Shown in pieces: positions 31,801-41,901 of a stretch of 64,000 nucleotides of DNA. Numbering within the stretch: position 1 is the stretch's first letter; each line of letters starts with the position of its first letter. A program made the translations under genes and the position numbers. The DNA lies in the NCBI GenBank assembly GCA_951802425.1, contig OX637794.1, positions 3,658,001 through 3,722,000 on the forward strand, given 5' to 3'. Below the pieces are notes generated by a model. The model was not told the DNA's origin, did no database searches, and was given only the letters and a program-made list of their open reading frames with translations. The DNA comes from Clavaria fumosa (taxonomy: Eukaryota > Basidiomycota > Agaricomycetes > Agaricales > Clavariaceae).

Positions 31801-32908
31801 TCTGGTGCCCGATGGTCCCTGGTCGGTGATCTCATGGGACATAGTTGGTCCCCTCCCCCTCTCCCGTGGACATAATGCCATCCTTGTTATTGTCGACAAA
31901 TTCACGAAACGGACACTGCTCGAAGCGATCGGGCTCGACCTCACAGGACTTGGAGCGGCGCGTCTCCTCCGGGATCGAGTGTTTCGTGACCATGGAGTCC
32001 CTCACAAGGTTGTGAGTGACCGGGGGTCCCAGTTCGTGTCCCGCTTCATGAAGGAGTTCTACTCCATGATCCGGGTAAAGGCAAATCCAAGTACTGCCTT
32101 TCATCCGCAGACTGATGGACAGACGGAACGGGCGAACCAGGAGATGGAGATCTATCTCCGGGCTTATGTGGACCATCTCCAGGATGACTGGGCTGAATGG
32201 TTGTCCACTGCGGAGTTTGCTCTTAATAATTGTGAGCACTCAGCAACAGGACAGACACCTTTCTTCCTCGATTATGGACGACACCCATGGAATGGGGGGC
32301 TCCGGCCACCTTCTGAGGTGAACCCGGCAGCGGATGAGTGGATGGCTAAGCTCATGGAGTCCCGAAGAGCAGCCAAGGAGGCAATGGAGAAAGCAGTGGC
32401 AGTGATGAAGAAGAGCTACGATAAGGGGAAATGCCCAAGTCGGGAGTACTCTGAGGGAGATCTGGTCTGGCTGGATACTAGAAACTTGAAGATGGACCGG
32501 CCCTGTAAAAAGCTTGACAACAAGAGAGCAGGCCCCTTTGCAGTTGAGGAGAAGGTGGGACCTGCTGGGTATCGCCTCAAGCTCCCTCAGGCCTGGCGCA
32601 TCCATCGGGTCTTCAATGAGTTGCTGTTGACACCATACCACCCCCCTTCCTTCCCTTCCCAGAACCTGCCTCCCCCTCCGCCCCCTACGATTGATGATGA
32701 CCACCTGGAGTATGATGTGGAGGCGATCCTTGATGTTAAGAAGGTGGGGTGTGGAGTGAGATACCTGGTGAAGTGGTTGGGATACCCTGTAGAGGAGAAC
32801 ACTTGGGAGCCACGACGGAACCTCACCAATGTGGCACTGCTTCTCTGGGACTTCTTCCTTGCTCACCCTGACAAGGCCAAACTAGCTGGTCGGGACGCCC
32901 AGCCTTAA
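28895..32908 (+). CDS. pol: gag C-terminus plus full pol polyprotein of element B
   Basis: One open frame holds, in order: end of capsid, zinc knuckle CFRCHQTGHAVRFC (about 29190-29231), retropepsin LVDSGCTNCFMDLEWA (Asp at about 29626), reverse transcriptase with YVDD (30592-30603), RNase H with ETDASN (about 31033), integrase zinc finger CETCQRTKP (about 31740), core motifs VSDRGSQF (about 32010) and QTDGQTERANQEME (about 32110), and a chromodomain (about 32695-32870) with YLVKWLGYPVEENTWEP. All catalytic residues I can check are present. It would copy and integrate the element, the chromodomain steering it to marked chromatin. Its natural start lies upstream of the hAT-like insertion, so here it is cut off from its initiation site. 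No stop codon interrupts it. Confidence 0.93.
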   Translation, partial: LVHWLELNLSRRLVERIYGVSPMPETYGEWKVLAERLDAQQRRLDGILTEQTPRPTVTPARPTATLPRPAVTISRPLVTPLLCTPDVAMARGWAPADERCCFRCHQTGHAVRFCPLPDTRLQVPRAQTRAAPCAPQMAEGYEKEIAWLRACIELCERERRTPTGEKKCASPLSVPVPAASIPRYTILQRRHTRIGAEVKEEVRLAEHLTRVRPEVRKHVPRELAIQVHLEAFSTGKGTTMKALVDSGCTNCFMDLEWAKGVGLEPSLLLNPITMYNVDGTQNRDGKVRYGIEVLVRDGDHQERIHFLLGKTQSHKVILGHDWLKQHNPDIDWQKAELSLTRCPPQCSPSPRAPAPLKTSTLASTSILDTRFPNSGPTPDWPSHYPLVFSEAKWDELPRSRPDFDIKIEFKKDPEHLSSKLYSLTWQEMVEMNCWVDEQLASRRIRPSKSPYASPFFFKHEKDKLRPIIDYSRLNAHLIKDKYPLPRIRDTVDVLKGASIYSKIDAKGGFPSMQVWPEHQHRCAFLTPRGLFEPAVMWFGLQNAPATFQRFMNHVLREEIAGGHVRAYVDDVIVFAEDLATHRYWMDQVLRKFGENGLCLKLSKCEFEKSEIIFLGMKISHNRLEHDPAKGAAVRDWPRPKNVKDVQRFNGMLNYLRRHIPNLSAWAKPLFQLTGNVPWKWEEEEEAAFRDLRQALVSAPVLALPQDKGRWKVETDASNLATGGVLSQQQTDGTWRVVDYISKALTAAEKNYDVYDKEFLAVIRALREWRAYLIGAEEMIEIWTDHANLQYFRKPQKLKPRQVRWVGELQCFDFEIKYRTGKSNTKADALSQRPDYGEMVEEDAPVQVFPETEVRVSFTSEMETLLQKNSAVHIQKPEELDDEWTRDRAGLWRKGIVTWVPLGAREAVLEFEHDLPAAGHPGPRKLRAALVKGYWWPDMVKDVDRYAQGCETCQRTKPDRTKRAAPLHPHLVPDGPWSVISWDIVGPLPLSRGHNAILVIVDKFTKRTLLEAIGLDLTGLGAARLLRDRVFRDHGVPHKVVSDRGSQFVSRFMKEFYSMIRVKANPSTAFHPQTDGQTERANQEMEIYLRAYVDHLQDDWAEWLSTAEFALNNCEHSATGQTPFFLDYGRHPWNGGLRPPSEVNPAADEWMAKLMESRRAAKEAMEKAVAVMKKSYDKGKCPSREYSEGDLVWLDTRNLKMDRPCKKLDNKRAGPFAVEEKVGPAGYRLKLPQAWRIHRVFNELLLTPYHPPSFPSQNLPPPPPPTIDDDHLEYDVEAILDVKKVGCGVRYLVKWLGYPVEENTWEPRRNLTNVALLLWDFFLAHPDKAKLAGRDAQP

Positions 32909-32919
32909 GAGGGGGGTGA
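32907..32919 (+). promoter_or_regulatory. Polypurine tract of element B
   Basis: AAGAGGGGGGTGA directly abuts the 3' LTR, where plus-strand DNA synthesis is primed. The same tract stands before the 3' LTRs of A, D and K (and in C as the complement). Confidence 0.8.
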
Positions 32920-33288
32920 TGTTAGGATCGCTTATGTAAGCCATCCCAAAGTGCAGTTGTGGAGAAACTGGGGAGGGTTGTTGGAAGGTCACATGACCTG
33001 TGGCTGGGTCGGATTATGTAATCATGTAAGATCACATGACCTGGGGCCTGGGCGCATCACGTGATCCGAGGGTCCGAGCGTGGGAACGCCGGCAAGTGCC
33101 GAAGCGTGGGAACGCCGGCAAGTGCCGAAGCGTGGGAACGCCGGCAAGTGCCGAAGCGTGGGAACGCCGGCAAGTGCCGAAGCGTTCACTATAAGTACTT
33201 TTGCTTTTCCTTTTTTGTACTCTTTTCCCCTTATCTTAGTATTGTCGTCATGACCTTACGCTTAAGTTGTGTGAGACCCAGTCTGATA
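32920..33288 (+). repeat. 3' LTR of element B (369 bp) with 4 x 26-bp array
   Basis: It has the same ends as the 5' LTR. At about 33078-33181 a 26-bp unit (starts GTGGGAACGCC, ends CGAAGC) is present four times against once in the 5' LTR, exactly accounting for the 78-bp length difference. Confidence 0.93.
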
Positions 33289-34740
33289 GCCCAGGATGGT
33301 GCACATGCCATTATGGTGCACCAGATGGCCCCTTGCATGCAAAAGACAGGGGTGAGTCCCCATCTTTATTAATGCCAAGGACAGCCACTCTGCCCATCCT
33401 TATTTCCTTGACATAACAGTGCAGGTCTGACACTGCACCTCTGTCACCTTTTGGATTCATAGGGGGAATTTCCCCTACTCTCCTACAAAGGAGAGCCACA
33501 GCTCCCCAACCTCTATGAACTCCCTCATGGGAGGTGCAACTACTCTCATCATTGCCAGCAGCAATGTCTGGTATGACGGATAGGAGGGTACTCCCCCTCC
33601 TGCGACTTCTGAGGGTCCTGCCCTCAGGGATGGGTTGCCCATCCCTCCACTCTCTTGCAACATCTGCCCTTGCAGATGGCAGGCTACCTGGTTTGCCAAT
33701 TTCTCGACCCCAGCAGGAACTCTCCAGTTCCTCAGCAGCCAGTCCTCAACTGGCATAGGTGGCGTTCTTCTGGGCCTCCTTAATGGCCCATCGCATCTTC
33801 ATCATGGCAGTCATATTGTAACTGCCATCAGGCGCTCCATGATGCACCTGTTGGTTGAGGGCAATCACCTCCTCAACTGTTTTCAACTCGACGACCCATG
33901 CGCCAGGTTTCACAGACACCCCAGATGGCCAAGGGTAGCCATCTGGAGCTCTGTCCAGTCAGGGGGCATTAAAGGGATAACCCCTTGTCAGAGGTGCAAG
34001 GATTGTCTCTGCGAAAGTTCATTTATGCCTCAGTGAGGCATCAGGATTCTGCTGACTGACACCAGCAGGTGGAAGAGGGGGATACCCCTCTTCAAAACTC
34101 ATGGGGACATCAATGTCTCCCATAGGCGGCACTATGTCCACATACAAGATGGTGGTGCATGCCCATTTTGGGTCCTGCTCCAAGGGATCCCTTTTGGGTC
34201 CCTTTCCCTTTGCTGTGGTTTGCAGTGTGGTGAGTTCCTTGTTGGCACTTGCCAACTTTTCTGTCAAGGAGAGAATCTTCTCCTGTGCCCCTCTAAGGTC
34301 TTGTCCAAATTATCATAAGCTTTTTCAAGCTTTTGCCAATGACCCGCACAAAGGGCACTGCCCTTCTCATTATCCTCGCACAAGTCTTCCAACTTGTGCT
34401 GCATCACCTCAAGCTCTGGCCCAAGTTCACGCTTAGTGCTTTCCTGCACTTCCTTAAGCATTTGCTGAAACACTTCATCTAAGTGCAGCAGTGACTTGAA
34501 GATGTGGCAATGGAACCTGATGCACTGAGGGCACCAGGATCTGTGATTGCTTGCATGGATCATGTGATCCTGGACCCAGGGGAGGGCCTCCTCCCCTTGC
34601 AACAACAACAGCCAGGACAACCCAGCCATTCTGATGATGCTTGTTGGCAGTGAGTTCCCTGGCACAAGGCCAAGGATGGCAGCGGCAGTGGTGGCATGGG
34701 TAGTGCAAGGAGATGGGTTTTCCCCCATCAGATCATCCAT
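33289..34740 (-). pseudogene. N-terminal part of ORF3 of X2
   Basis: It starts at ATG 34740 (MDDLMGE). It contains the Ala/Thr-rich segment, then QMLKEVQESTKRELGPELEV and a coiled coil (about 34200-34480), then the central region with YPPLPPAGVSQQNPDASLRHK at about 34030-34080. A TGA follows RHK here as in X1, so this stop was inherited by both copies. Further TGA codons and frameshifts are present. It is unrecognised as a family; its conservation in two copies argues that it was once a real ORF. Confidence 0.55.
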
Positions 34741-34899
34741 GGTAATGGCTGATGAAGAAAAGAGAAAAAGAGGGTGGACCCTCTTAAGGTTTTGTACCTT
34801 ATGGTGGAGCCACCACATGACTCAATCATGGTGGCTAATGACCCCACAGTCTGGCTTGATCACACTTACTTCTCCATGCAGGCGCTCCATCCATGCTCT

Positions 34900-35493
34900 G
34901 CTCGAGGGCACCTAGGCAGCACCCCACATGAGTCCACACCTTGTAGTTCAAGGTAGTGGTCTAGAGCTGCTAGCTCTTTGACTCCCATATACAGCTCCCA
35001 AGTCATATCTCTGAGGTTCCATCAGACCTCACATTCTATGTGGCATCCTTCCCACCTATGGCCAATAATGGTGTCTACCAGCCATTCTTCCTTTGGATCC
35101 ATTCCAAAGTCATAAAAGACTTTCACTTCACAATGTGGAAATAATGCATTGTTGTTTGGCTCATGTCACTGTAACCAGCTGACATGGAACATTAGGTGGA
35201 TTCTCCTCGACTTTAGAGCTCCAGCTCATACATAGACATTTCTGGTCTACATGCCCATATTGGGCCCAATGAACTTAGGCATGAGCTTTCTAGCTTGCCT
35301 TTTAGGGAGATTTAGATTCTCCATTGAGAGGTAGACTAGCTCTCCCTCTCTAAATGGGTGTTCTTCCCATCTATGCTGGTTAGCATAAAATGTCTGGTGG
35401 ACATGACTTTCTATGATTGTGTCATGTGCCATTGAAAGGTTGAGCGTGGCCTTTTCCACAAACATCCTTACTCCCCTGGGCACAGCCTGGAGG
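34900..35493 (-). pseudogene. pol: Integrase C-terminus and chromodomain region of X2
   Basis: It reads from 35493 with VPRGVRMFVEKATLNLSMAH (the GLY-rich linker before the integrase C-terminal domain), REGELVYLSMENLNLPKRQA, then KFIGP. After stops it reads FDYGMDP-like and EEWLVDTIIGHRW, ending in LAALDHYLELQGV. These motifs are typical of a second group of basidiomycete gypsy polyproteins, different from A-D. Several TGA codons interrupt it. The 5' side is cut by the LTR of element L. Confidence 0.75.
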
Positions 35494-36346
35494 TGTCAGT
35501 CCAGGTCTCACACGGAGAGATGTGTAAGGGAGAGAGCTCGATTTCAACATGGGGAACTACTACTATCACAACAAGGGTATATATACTAGAGAATGAGGCA
35601 GCGCAGGGCATGAGTCATGTGGGCAGAAACGAGGCTGTGTTCTCTGAGTCGCGAGGAGTCACAGAAGCAAGGAAGAGCAAAGGAAAGACCATATAAGGAT
35701 AGGGACGGTGTGCCAGGACAAAGGAAGCGATGACAGGGGGAATGTAGGACACAGGCATGATTGACCAAGGGGAGGTCTCAATTTAGATGGATATGGCTAG
35801 ATTAAATGATGGGGAATGTCAGTTCCGCTATCCTGGATCCACCTCCATCACGAATACCAAAGTGTGGGAAAACACCTAGCGAGTTGTGCGGGTCACATGA
35901 CAGGTAATGCAGATAACGCCCACACAAGGTCGCGGTCAGGTGTCATAGGTCGCGGGAGTCATGTGATTTCGCTTTTCGCTATTCGTTATCTTTCTTTGGT
36001 ATTCGTTATGGCTGCTTATGTAAGCGATCCTGACATGGCCCCCTCCTCAAGGCTGGGCATCTTGACCGGCCAATTTCGCCTTGTCTGAGTGTTTGTTGAA
36101 GAAGTCGCAAAGGAGCAGCACTACATTAGTGAGATTGCTACGCAGTTCCCAGGTGTTATCTTCAGGAGGATAGCCAGTCCACTTTACCAAATATTTCACT
36201 CCATGACCCACTTTCTTTACGTCTAGGATTTCTTCGACATCGTATTTGAGGTGGTCATCATCAATGGTAGGAGGGGGAGGTGGAGGTCTGGCTTGGGAAG
36301 GGAAGGAGGGAGGGTTATAGGGGGTTAGGAGTATTTCATTAAAAAC
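35494..36346 (-). mobile_element. Element L: truncated chromovirus, 3' end
   Basis: It has a 542-bp LTR (35494-36035, ends TGTCAG/CTGACA, related to C by its ends) preceded on the minus strand by a polypurine tract and a chromodomain-coding stretch. It is cut at 36346 by the 5' LTR of the family-H element. It inserted into X2 after GGAGG (35489-35493); the partner duplication is lost. Confidence 0.8.
36047..36346 (-). pseudogene. pol: Chromodomain end of element L pol
   Basis: The fragment includes VFNEILLTPYNPPSFPSQ, a Pro run, KYDVEEILDVKKVGHGVKYL and VKWTGYPPEDNTWE, which is the chromodomain core with its aromatic residues. Only about 100 residues remain upstream of the stop, so it is not functional. 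Confidence 0.85.
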
Positions 36347-36571
36347 TGTAAGGCTATAGGCCTTTTCTATTCTTTTATTACATAATCTACATACCATAAT
36401 AGTCTACTAGCATAGCCGCTTAGGCTATGCTTACATCAGCAGCCCCTAGAGGGCCGCTTGCCTATATATACCATGTTGCGACTGTACACAGATAGTAGAT
36501 CCCTCTACATAGAACTACTACACTCAATATACAGTTGAGTCCAGTTCTTTTGAGGGATAGAAAGCTTTACA
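36347..36571 (+). repeat. 5' LTR of family-H element (225 bp)
   Basis: It begins TGTAAGGCTA and ends AAAGCTTTACA, with a TATATATA box at about 36470. It has the same length as 13795-14019. Confidence 0.88.
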
Positions 36572-36849
36572 ACCTTCAACACAACAAGTGTGGTTAGAAA
36601 TGGGTTACACCCGTATAGCCGCACAGAAAAAGTACAACAGGAAGGGAGGAGAAACTCCTCCCTTGGTAGGACCTCTGCACGACACAGGCGTCGTGCAGCC
36701 AGAGGGAATAGGACCCTCTGTCGAGCCCAGCGGTGAACCCCCGCTAAGGGCTGACGTGGCATCACCGGCCCCTGACGACGGCATTAGGTCCGAAATGCTG
36801 TCGACACGAGGAGGGCGCCACAACGCGCCAAGTCACTGGCGAGGCGCCA

Positions 36850-38462
36850 TTGTTTGAGAAGGCCGGCCCTTCAAAAGGAAAGGGCAGAGAGCCCTTGGAA
36901 ACCCGCGAGAGGTGGCTGCGAGAGCGGTCAAGCTCGTGGGCTCCCTCCAATAGTGGAGACGAGCCCACAGCAATAGCGCAAGCTAACGCTGTAGCCAAGA
37001 GACTCTTGGACATTCAGGCAGAATTCTCCCACCAGGACAAAGAGTTTGAGGCTCTTGTAAGGGCGATGAAAAATCGCCAAGCCACTATTTGGCAATGGCT
37101 ACGCAAGGAGGCTACCCACATTAGGCGGGTGTTGGACTCGCTAGATGAGCAGGGAACCGCGCTAGCGGCTCCCTTATGGTGGCAACACCGTGATTCGTTG
37201 GAACCTGAAGTGGGGTTTGCCCTGCCGAGTCAGGCACCCCCAGGGGTAGCCCTGGAGGCCAGATGGTCAGTGCCAGCTGACCGCGAGGAAGGGTGGCGAA
37301 GGGAGAACTGCGCGGATGGTTCTCAAACCCCTGGCGAACCAGGAATAGAAGGTGGCAGCCCTCGAGAAACAGTGGGGCCGGAGCTGTGGCTTATGTCACG
37401 CTACCCACAGCTGGGTCAGCAAGAGCCAACAGGCCGGATGGGCCCGTTCAGATGGATGGAACTGCCCCAGAAGGAGCGGGAGATTACTCGGGAAGTATCC
37501 CCAAGTTCTACAAACTATCAGAGTGATGTATTACATCGCTACCTCGTGATGATACAAGATAAAACCTCGCTATTGCCTGAGGCAATAGCTGAGATTAAGG
37601 GGATTAAGATTGACCCCCCTGAGCTTTATGACGGACGAGACGACCTTGTCGTCTGGGAAAGGTGGCTCGATGGCCTCCTTAATTACTTCTACTTCTATAG
37701 AGTAGTCAGCCTGCAGTTGGAGCACCAACGTGTTATGCTAGCGGGGTCACACTTAAGCGGAATAGCCGCTACTTGGTATACCCAAGAAGTAACGGGTTTA
37801 TCCCATGCTCCTCAAAGGTCCACCTTTGAGGAATTGATAACCGCTATGTTTAAGTGGTTCCTGACTGAGGTAATGGCCCAGAAGGCAGTGGATGCCTTCT
37901 ATCAGGTGAAGTTTACAAAGGCGAAGGGCGCCTTGGGATTCTGGAACGAATTGGTCCAGGCGGCAGAGAGAATGCTCACCCCGCCTGATGCCGGTACGAT
38001 GAAAAGGCAGTTCCTTAACGGCCTGCCTAACGAGATGGTGGAGGCCATCTTCAAAACTTGCGTGATTAGTGTCGAGTTATCCTCGGTTGAGGATATTATT
38101 GACACTAGTCGCCAAGTGGAAGCGACCCTCCACTACCTCCAGCAGCAGAGGGCAGTGCCTTCGGCAGGGAACCAGGCAGGTCCCAAAGGAAACCCGCCCA
38201 CAGGCAGAGTGCCTGTGGGGCAGAGGTTTGTGAGACTGCAGCTGATATGGCCGCACACAGACCGTAGGCCAGGGGAACCTGTTCCCCTGCGGATCGACTG
38301 CACATGAGACGAGCATGCCCAAGCTGGAGGGAGCAAACCCCAGCTAGAACCGCCTAAGGTGGTGCCCAAGATTGGGGTACAAGGCGGAGCGGAAAGCTCC
38401 TCTAACATGCTATGTGTGTGGGAAAGTAGGGCACTACGCGAATGTGTGCCCTCAGTCACAGT
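36850..38462 (+). pseudogene. gag: gag of family-H element
   Basis: The main frame runs to 38307. It has a charged N-terminal region with a coiled coil (about 37000-37180, EFSHQDKEFEALVRAMKNRQ), a linker, and a retrotransposon-gag capsid domain (about 37600-38150) with YDGRDDLVVWERWLDGLLNY, AGSHLSGIAATWY and VKFTKAKGALGFWNELVQAA. After the stop at 38305-38307 a CCHC knuckle CYVCGKVGHYANVC appears in another frame (about 38410-38455), so a frameshift has occurred. No ATG near 36850 fits, so the true start is uncertain. Confidence 0.8.
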
Positions 38463-38818
38463 GAAAGCCAGAGGCTTCTAGGGGAAATGTAAGGAACTAC
38501 ACCTTACAAGAGGATCCAGGCAGGATGGAGCCCGAGGAACTGCAGGAAACACCTGCAGTTGAAAGTGAGGAACCGGAGGGTGAAATCCCACTGGAGGAAG
38601 TCGCGGAAGACGACTATGCTGGTCGCAGGGACCAGTACGATTCAGACGAGCTTGAGGAGGAGGCGGAAAGCGACCAGGTCGCTGGAATCCAGGAAGTGGA
38701 AGAGGATGAAGTCCTCTACATGACAGAAGTATGCATTGGCCATGGTGATGTAGGCCGCGAGGCATTGCCTTGCCTCCTTTGTCACTACCGGGCATGATCC
38801 CATCTGATCTTTCTGGAC

Positions 38819-39271
38819 GTGCGCCCGAAACGGCCTGTCGTCGACATGAACAGTGTAAAAGTGTACACACTTTTCGATTCGGGAAGTACCCCGGACCTGA
38901 TGAGCCTGGACTTTGCCTGGGTGACGAAGGTACCAACCTTCCAACTGGATAATCCAGTTCCTATCCAACTCGGCTGTATCAGCAGCCCATTGACGATCAC
39001 ATGTGGATGCCGCGTAGCAGTGGATTTGGGAGGAATACTGGTGGAGGACCAGTATTTTGATATAGCAAACATCGACCACTATGATATCATAGTCAGAACG
39101 GTGTTCATGTATGACTGCTGTGTGATACTGGATGTGCACCGACGTGCAATCCGGATTGGTGAAGGAAAGGGGAAAACCCTTCAGGTGATGTCACCCAGTG
39201 AGGAGACGGAAGCGTTACACCTCTGTATATCGGCTAAGAATGCACTGAGGAAGGAAGCTCAAAAGAGCTGA
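38819..39271 (+). pseudogene. pol: Protease region of family-H element
   Basis: TLFDSGSTPDLMSLDFAW carries the D-S-G active site of a retropepsin. CRVAVDLGG and the DHYDIIVRTVFMYDC segment correspond to the C-terminal half of the fold. The frame is open but separated from gag and RT by stops and by the solo LTR at 39412. Confidence 0.75.
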
Positions 39272-39411
39272 CTACACTCAGGCCCCCAGGATAAGGGTGA
39301 GCCCTGGAAGGGGGGAGAGGCTAATGCCTCTGTAAAGATAGATGACGCCTACCTCAAAGGCAGGCGTGAGTATTGGTTTAACCAGTACACCGAGCTCTTT
39401 GGGGGAGTTCC

Positions 39412-40136
39412 TGTCACGGTCCTAACAAGGTTAGCGGCGAAGGGGTTAGCGGAGTGGAGCGGAGATATTCTATCGGAGTCCGGTCGGAGTTCGATATCGG
39501 AGAAACGGAGAAGTAAACACGAGGAAGAGAGACTTATGGGACTGCGGCCTCAACGTATGTGTTGTGCCACCGCGTATATACGTGTCCCTATTTATCAAAC
39601 AAGAACAATACCTAAGGGAGGATCAGAACACAAGTCAAAACTCCGAAGTTGATCAGAGTCCGCCGGAGTTGGTCGGAGTTGATCGGATGACGTGGAGAAC
39701 GTCGAGGATGATGAGGACGAAAGCTCAGAGATGTTTTTAGGATCAAGAGACGTTAATATTCGAACTGAGGAGCAGGGAGATACAGGTGGAAACTTATACT
39801 GCAAGGACAGAGTATAGGAGTAATGTGAAACAATGTACTTATCAAATTACTAGGAGAGTTTCACCACTTGTGCCTGTGCAATTTTCTTGGAACAAAGAAA
39901 CAACAACAAAAGCAACTCCCATGGGTCAAGGGTATCCTCTCAGTAGTGAACAGAATGAGGGGATGGAGGGAGAAGGTTCTAGAACGAAGTCCGAATGGTC
40001 CGAAGGTCGGCGGAGTAAAGTCTGATGAAGATGCGGAGCGGGGCGTACGGAGTTACGGCGGAGCGGATCGGAGTTGGTACGGAGCTCGGAGTCTGGGGCG
40101 GGGATAGTGCTTATGCAAGCGGATGGGGTCGTAACA
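39412..40136 (-). repeat. Solo LTR (725 bp) in the family-H element
   Basis: It begins TGTCACGGTCC and ends GGGTCGTAACA, with perfect duplication GTTCC (39407-39411 and 40137-40141). Shared internal stretches such as CAGTTCGAATATTAACGT show it is the same family as 6280-7112 but inverted. Coding sequence of the host RT continues on both sides. Confidence 0.88.
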
Positions 40137-40141
40137 GTTCC

Positions 40142-40931
40142 CCCCAGACCACCGCTGTTTTGGGCAGTGAACCACCACATACCCTTAATAGATGAAAAGC
40201 AAGTCTATAATTATTACCTGCCTCGGTGTGCTGAGGCATTCAAGGAACAATTCCTTGAGCAGGTGAACCGTTATATTACTAACAGTTGGTGGGAAGCAGG
40301 AGCAGCATTGCAAGCAGCTCCTATGCTATGCATACCAAAAAGCAGCCGGAACCCACTGCTACAGACAGTCATAGACTGTCGGAAACAGAATGTGAACACA
40401 GTACGGGATATTACCTCATTGCCTGATCAGGATCAGATCAGACAGGACGTGGCTAGAGCCACATATAGGTCAAAGATTGACCTATCGGACGTGTATGAGC
40501 AAGTATGCGTAGAACCTGAGGACGTGTGAAGACAGCATTCGCAACCATCTTGGGCACCATGTTCTCATAGGTGATGCAGATAGGGGATTGTAATGCCCCT
40601 GCTACCTTCCAGCACCTGATGATGCACATATTTTGTCATCAGTTGGGAAAGTATGTGCATGTGTACTTAGACAATGTATTTGTCTTCTCCAAGACCTTGG
40701 AGGACCATGAGCATCACTTAAAGACGGTCTTTGAGACCCTCAAAGGCATGAGCCTTTTCTTGAGTAAGAAGAAGTGCTCGTTATACGCAAAGAGCATAGA
40801 TTGCTTAGGGCATATTATAGATGCCTGAGGAATCCACGTCACAGTGGATAAAATCTGTAACTGGAAAACACCGACAAGCGTTAACGAGGTGCAGAGGTTC
40901 CTCAGATTAGTACAGTACATCGGACAGTTCA
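40142..40931 (+). pseudogene. pol: RT fragment of family-H element
   Basis: The first frame holds LPRCAEAFKEQFLEQVNRYI, the fingers motif VIDCRKQNVNTVRDIT and the palm YRSKIDLSDVYEQV. After stops, NAPATFQHLMMHIF and YLDNVFVFSKTLEDHEHHLK follow. The catalytic box therefore reads YLDN instead of Y-x-D-D. It is cut at 40931, before RNase H. Confidence 0.82.
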
Positions 40932-41203
40932 TGTCAGGATCGCTTACATAAGCAGGTTGGAAAGGCCAAGAAAGGATCGCAAAAGAGTTGCGGGAAGTTT
41001 GCGGACAAGTCACGTGACCCGAACGGGTGGTGGATTACATAATGGGAAAATCACGTGACCCGGGCCTGGACGCATCACGTGACGCACGGGGTCCGAGCGT
41101 GGGAACGCCGGCAACTCCCGAACCGCTTGCTATATATACCACGTCGTTTTCTTACTTGTACCCTTTTCCCCTTATGTTAGTATTGTCATCATCGACCTTA
41201 TGT
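40932..41203 (+). repeat. Truncated LTR of the C subfamily
   Basis: It begins TGTCAGGATCGC as in element C read on the other strand. It carries several TCACGTGAC palindromes, a TATATATA box and ATGTTAGTATT, and is broken at CCTTATGT where element I begins. Confidence 0.88.
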
Positions 41204-41901
41204 TGTAATGGGTAATACGGTTCTTGCTGCAACTGCTTGATTACAGTCAAGTTCTTCAGGGGTTCCTGTAAAGCGTTTAAGATTCACCAAACACCCTTGA
41301 GGATGTGGAGTGTGAGTTCAAAATATGTGAGGAACAGAAATATACGATGTCCAGAATATTCGGCTATGTGTCCAATAAAATCCGATAAAAGTGATGTGAT
41401 AAGACGAAGGGCCGGCAACGACGGAGGCCAGCAGATCAAAAGTTGCGACAACAAGTGAACTTAAGGGAGGTCTCTAAGAGACAGAGGGGGTCCAGAAAGC
41501 TCTATTTCAGAAAAGTCCGAAGTGTGCTTAAGTACAGTTCTGTAAGTACAGCAAATTGGAATGTACGGAAATGTCCGGAAAACATATGGAACAGTGCCAT
41601 GTCACGTGAAGGGTTATATGGAGGAGTTATATCACAAGGGATTTGAGTAGCTCGGAGGAATGAAATGTCCGATGAGTAGCACATGTCCGGACCGCTCGTA
41701 AACTGAAGGAAAGTGGGGCTGGTACAGCAAAGGGGTACTAGGAACAATGGGCAAAGTACTGCAAAGGGTTTGAAACATTCAAATGATTGAATGGTTGAAA
41801 GGGATCACAATATGAAATTTACAGCATGTTATATGAAATATAGGAATGGGAATGGAATAGTGAGTATGTCGAGCGCTGACCATGCTGGAGTGATGAAATA
41901 G
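41204..41901 (-). repeat. Left LTR of element I (698 bp)
   Basis: On the plus strand it begins TGTAATGGGTAATACGG and ends GTGATGAAATAG. It is the 3' LTR by pol orientation and is the same length as the right copy. Confidence 0.85.

Larger units (their letters stand above)
25832..33288 (+). mobile_element. Element B: youngest-looking chromovirus, in X2
   Basis: It has LTRs 25832-26122 and 32920-33288 and a perfect duplication GCCCA (25827-25831 and 33289-33293), opposite in orientation to its host X2. CpG-rich coding sequence is preserved, with one open frame for most of pol. The LTRs differ by 78 bp in length, all explained by three extra copies of a 26-bp unit in the 3' LTR. Outside it I noticed only one substitution. 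The gag is interrupted by the insertion 27132-28886. Confidence 0.95.
13795..35493 (-). mobile_element. Element X2: family-H gypsy element, split by D and B
   Basis: The pieces 33289-35493, 25777-25831 and 13795-14892 join into one minus-strand element. They contain the integrase C-terminus, chromodomain region, ORF3, polypurine tract and 3' LTR. D (TSD ATGCC) and B (TSD GCCCA) interrupt it, and X1 keeps both sites uninterrupted (about 3950-4030). At 35494 it is cut by the LTR of element L, so its 5' half is absent. Its 3' LTR displaced the 5' part of element K. Confidence 0.85.
36347..40931 (+). mobile_element. Family-H element, 5' part
   Basis: 5' LTR 36347-36571, leader 36572-36849, gag, zinc knuckle, protease and part of RT can be followed until a C-type LTR cuts it at 40932. 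A solo LTR of another family sits between protease and RT. Its LTR is collinear with that of X2, so gag-pol here and integrase-ORF3 in X1/X2 are two ends of the same family. The left flank is AAAAC; the right end is missing. Confidence 0.8.
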
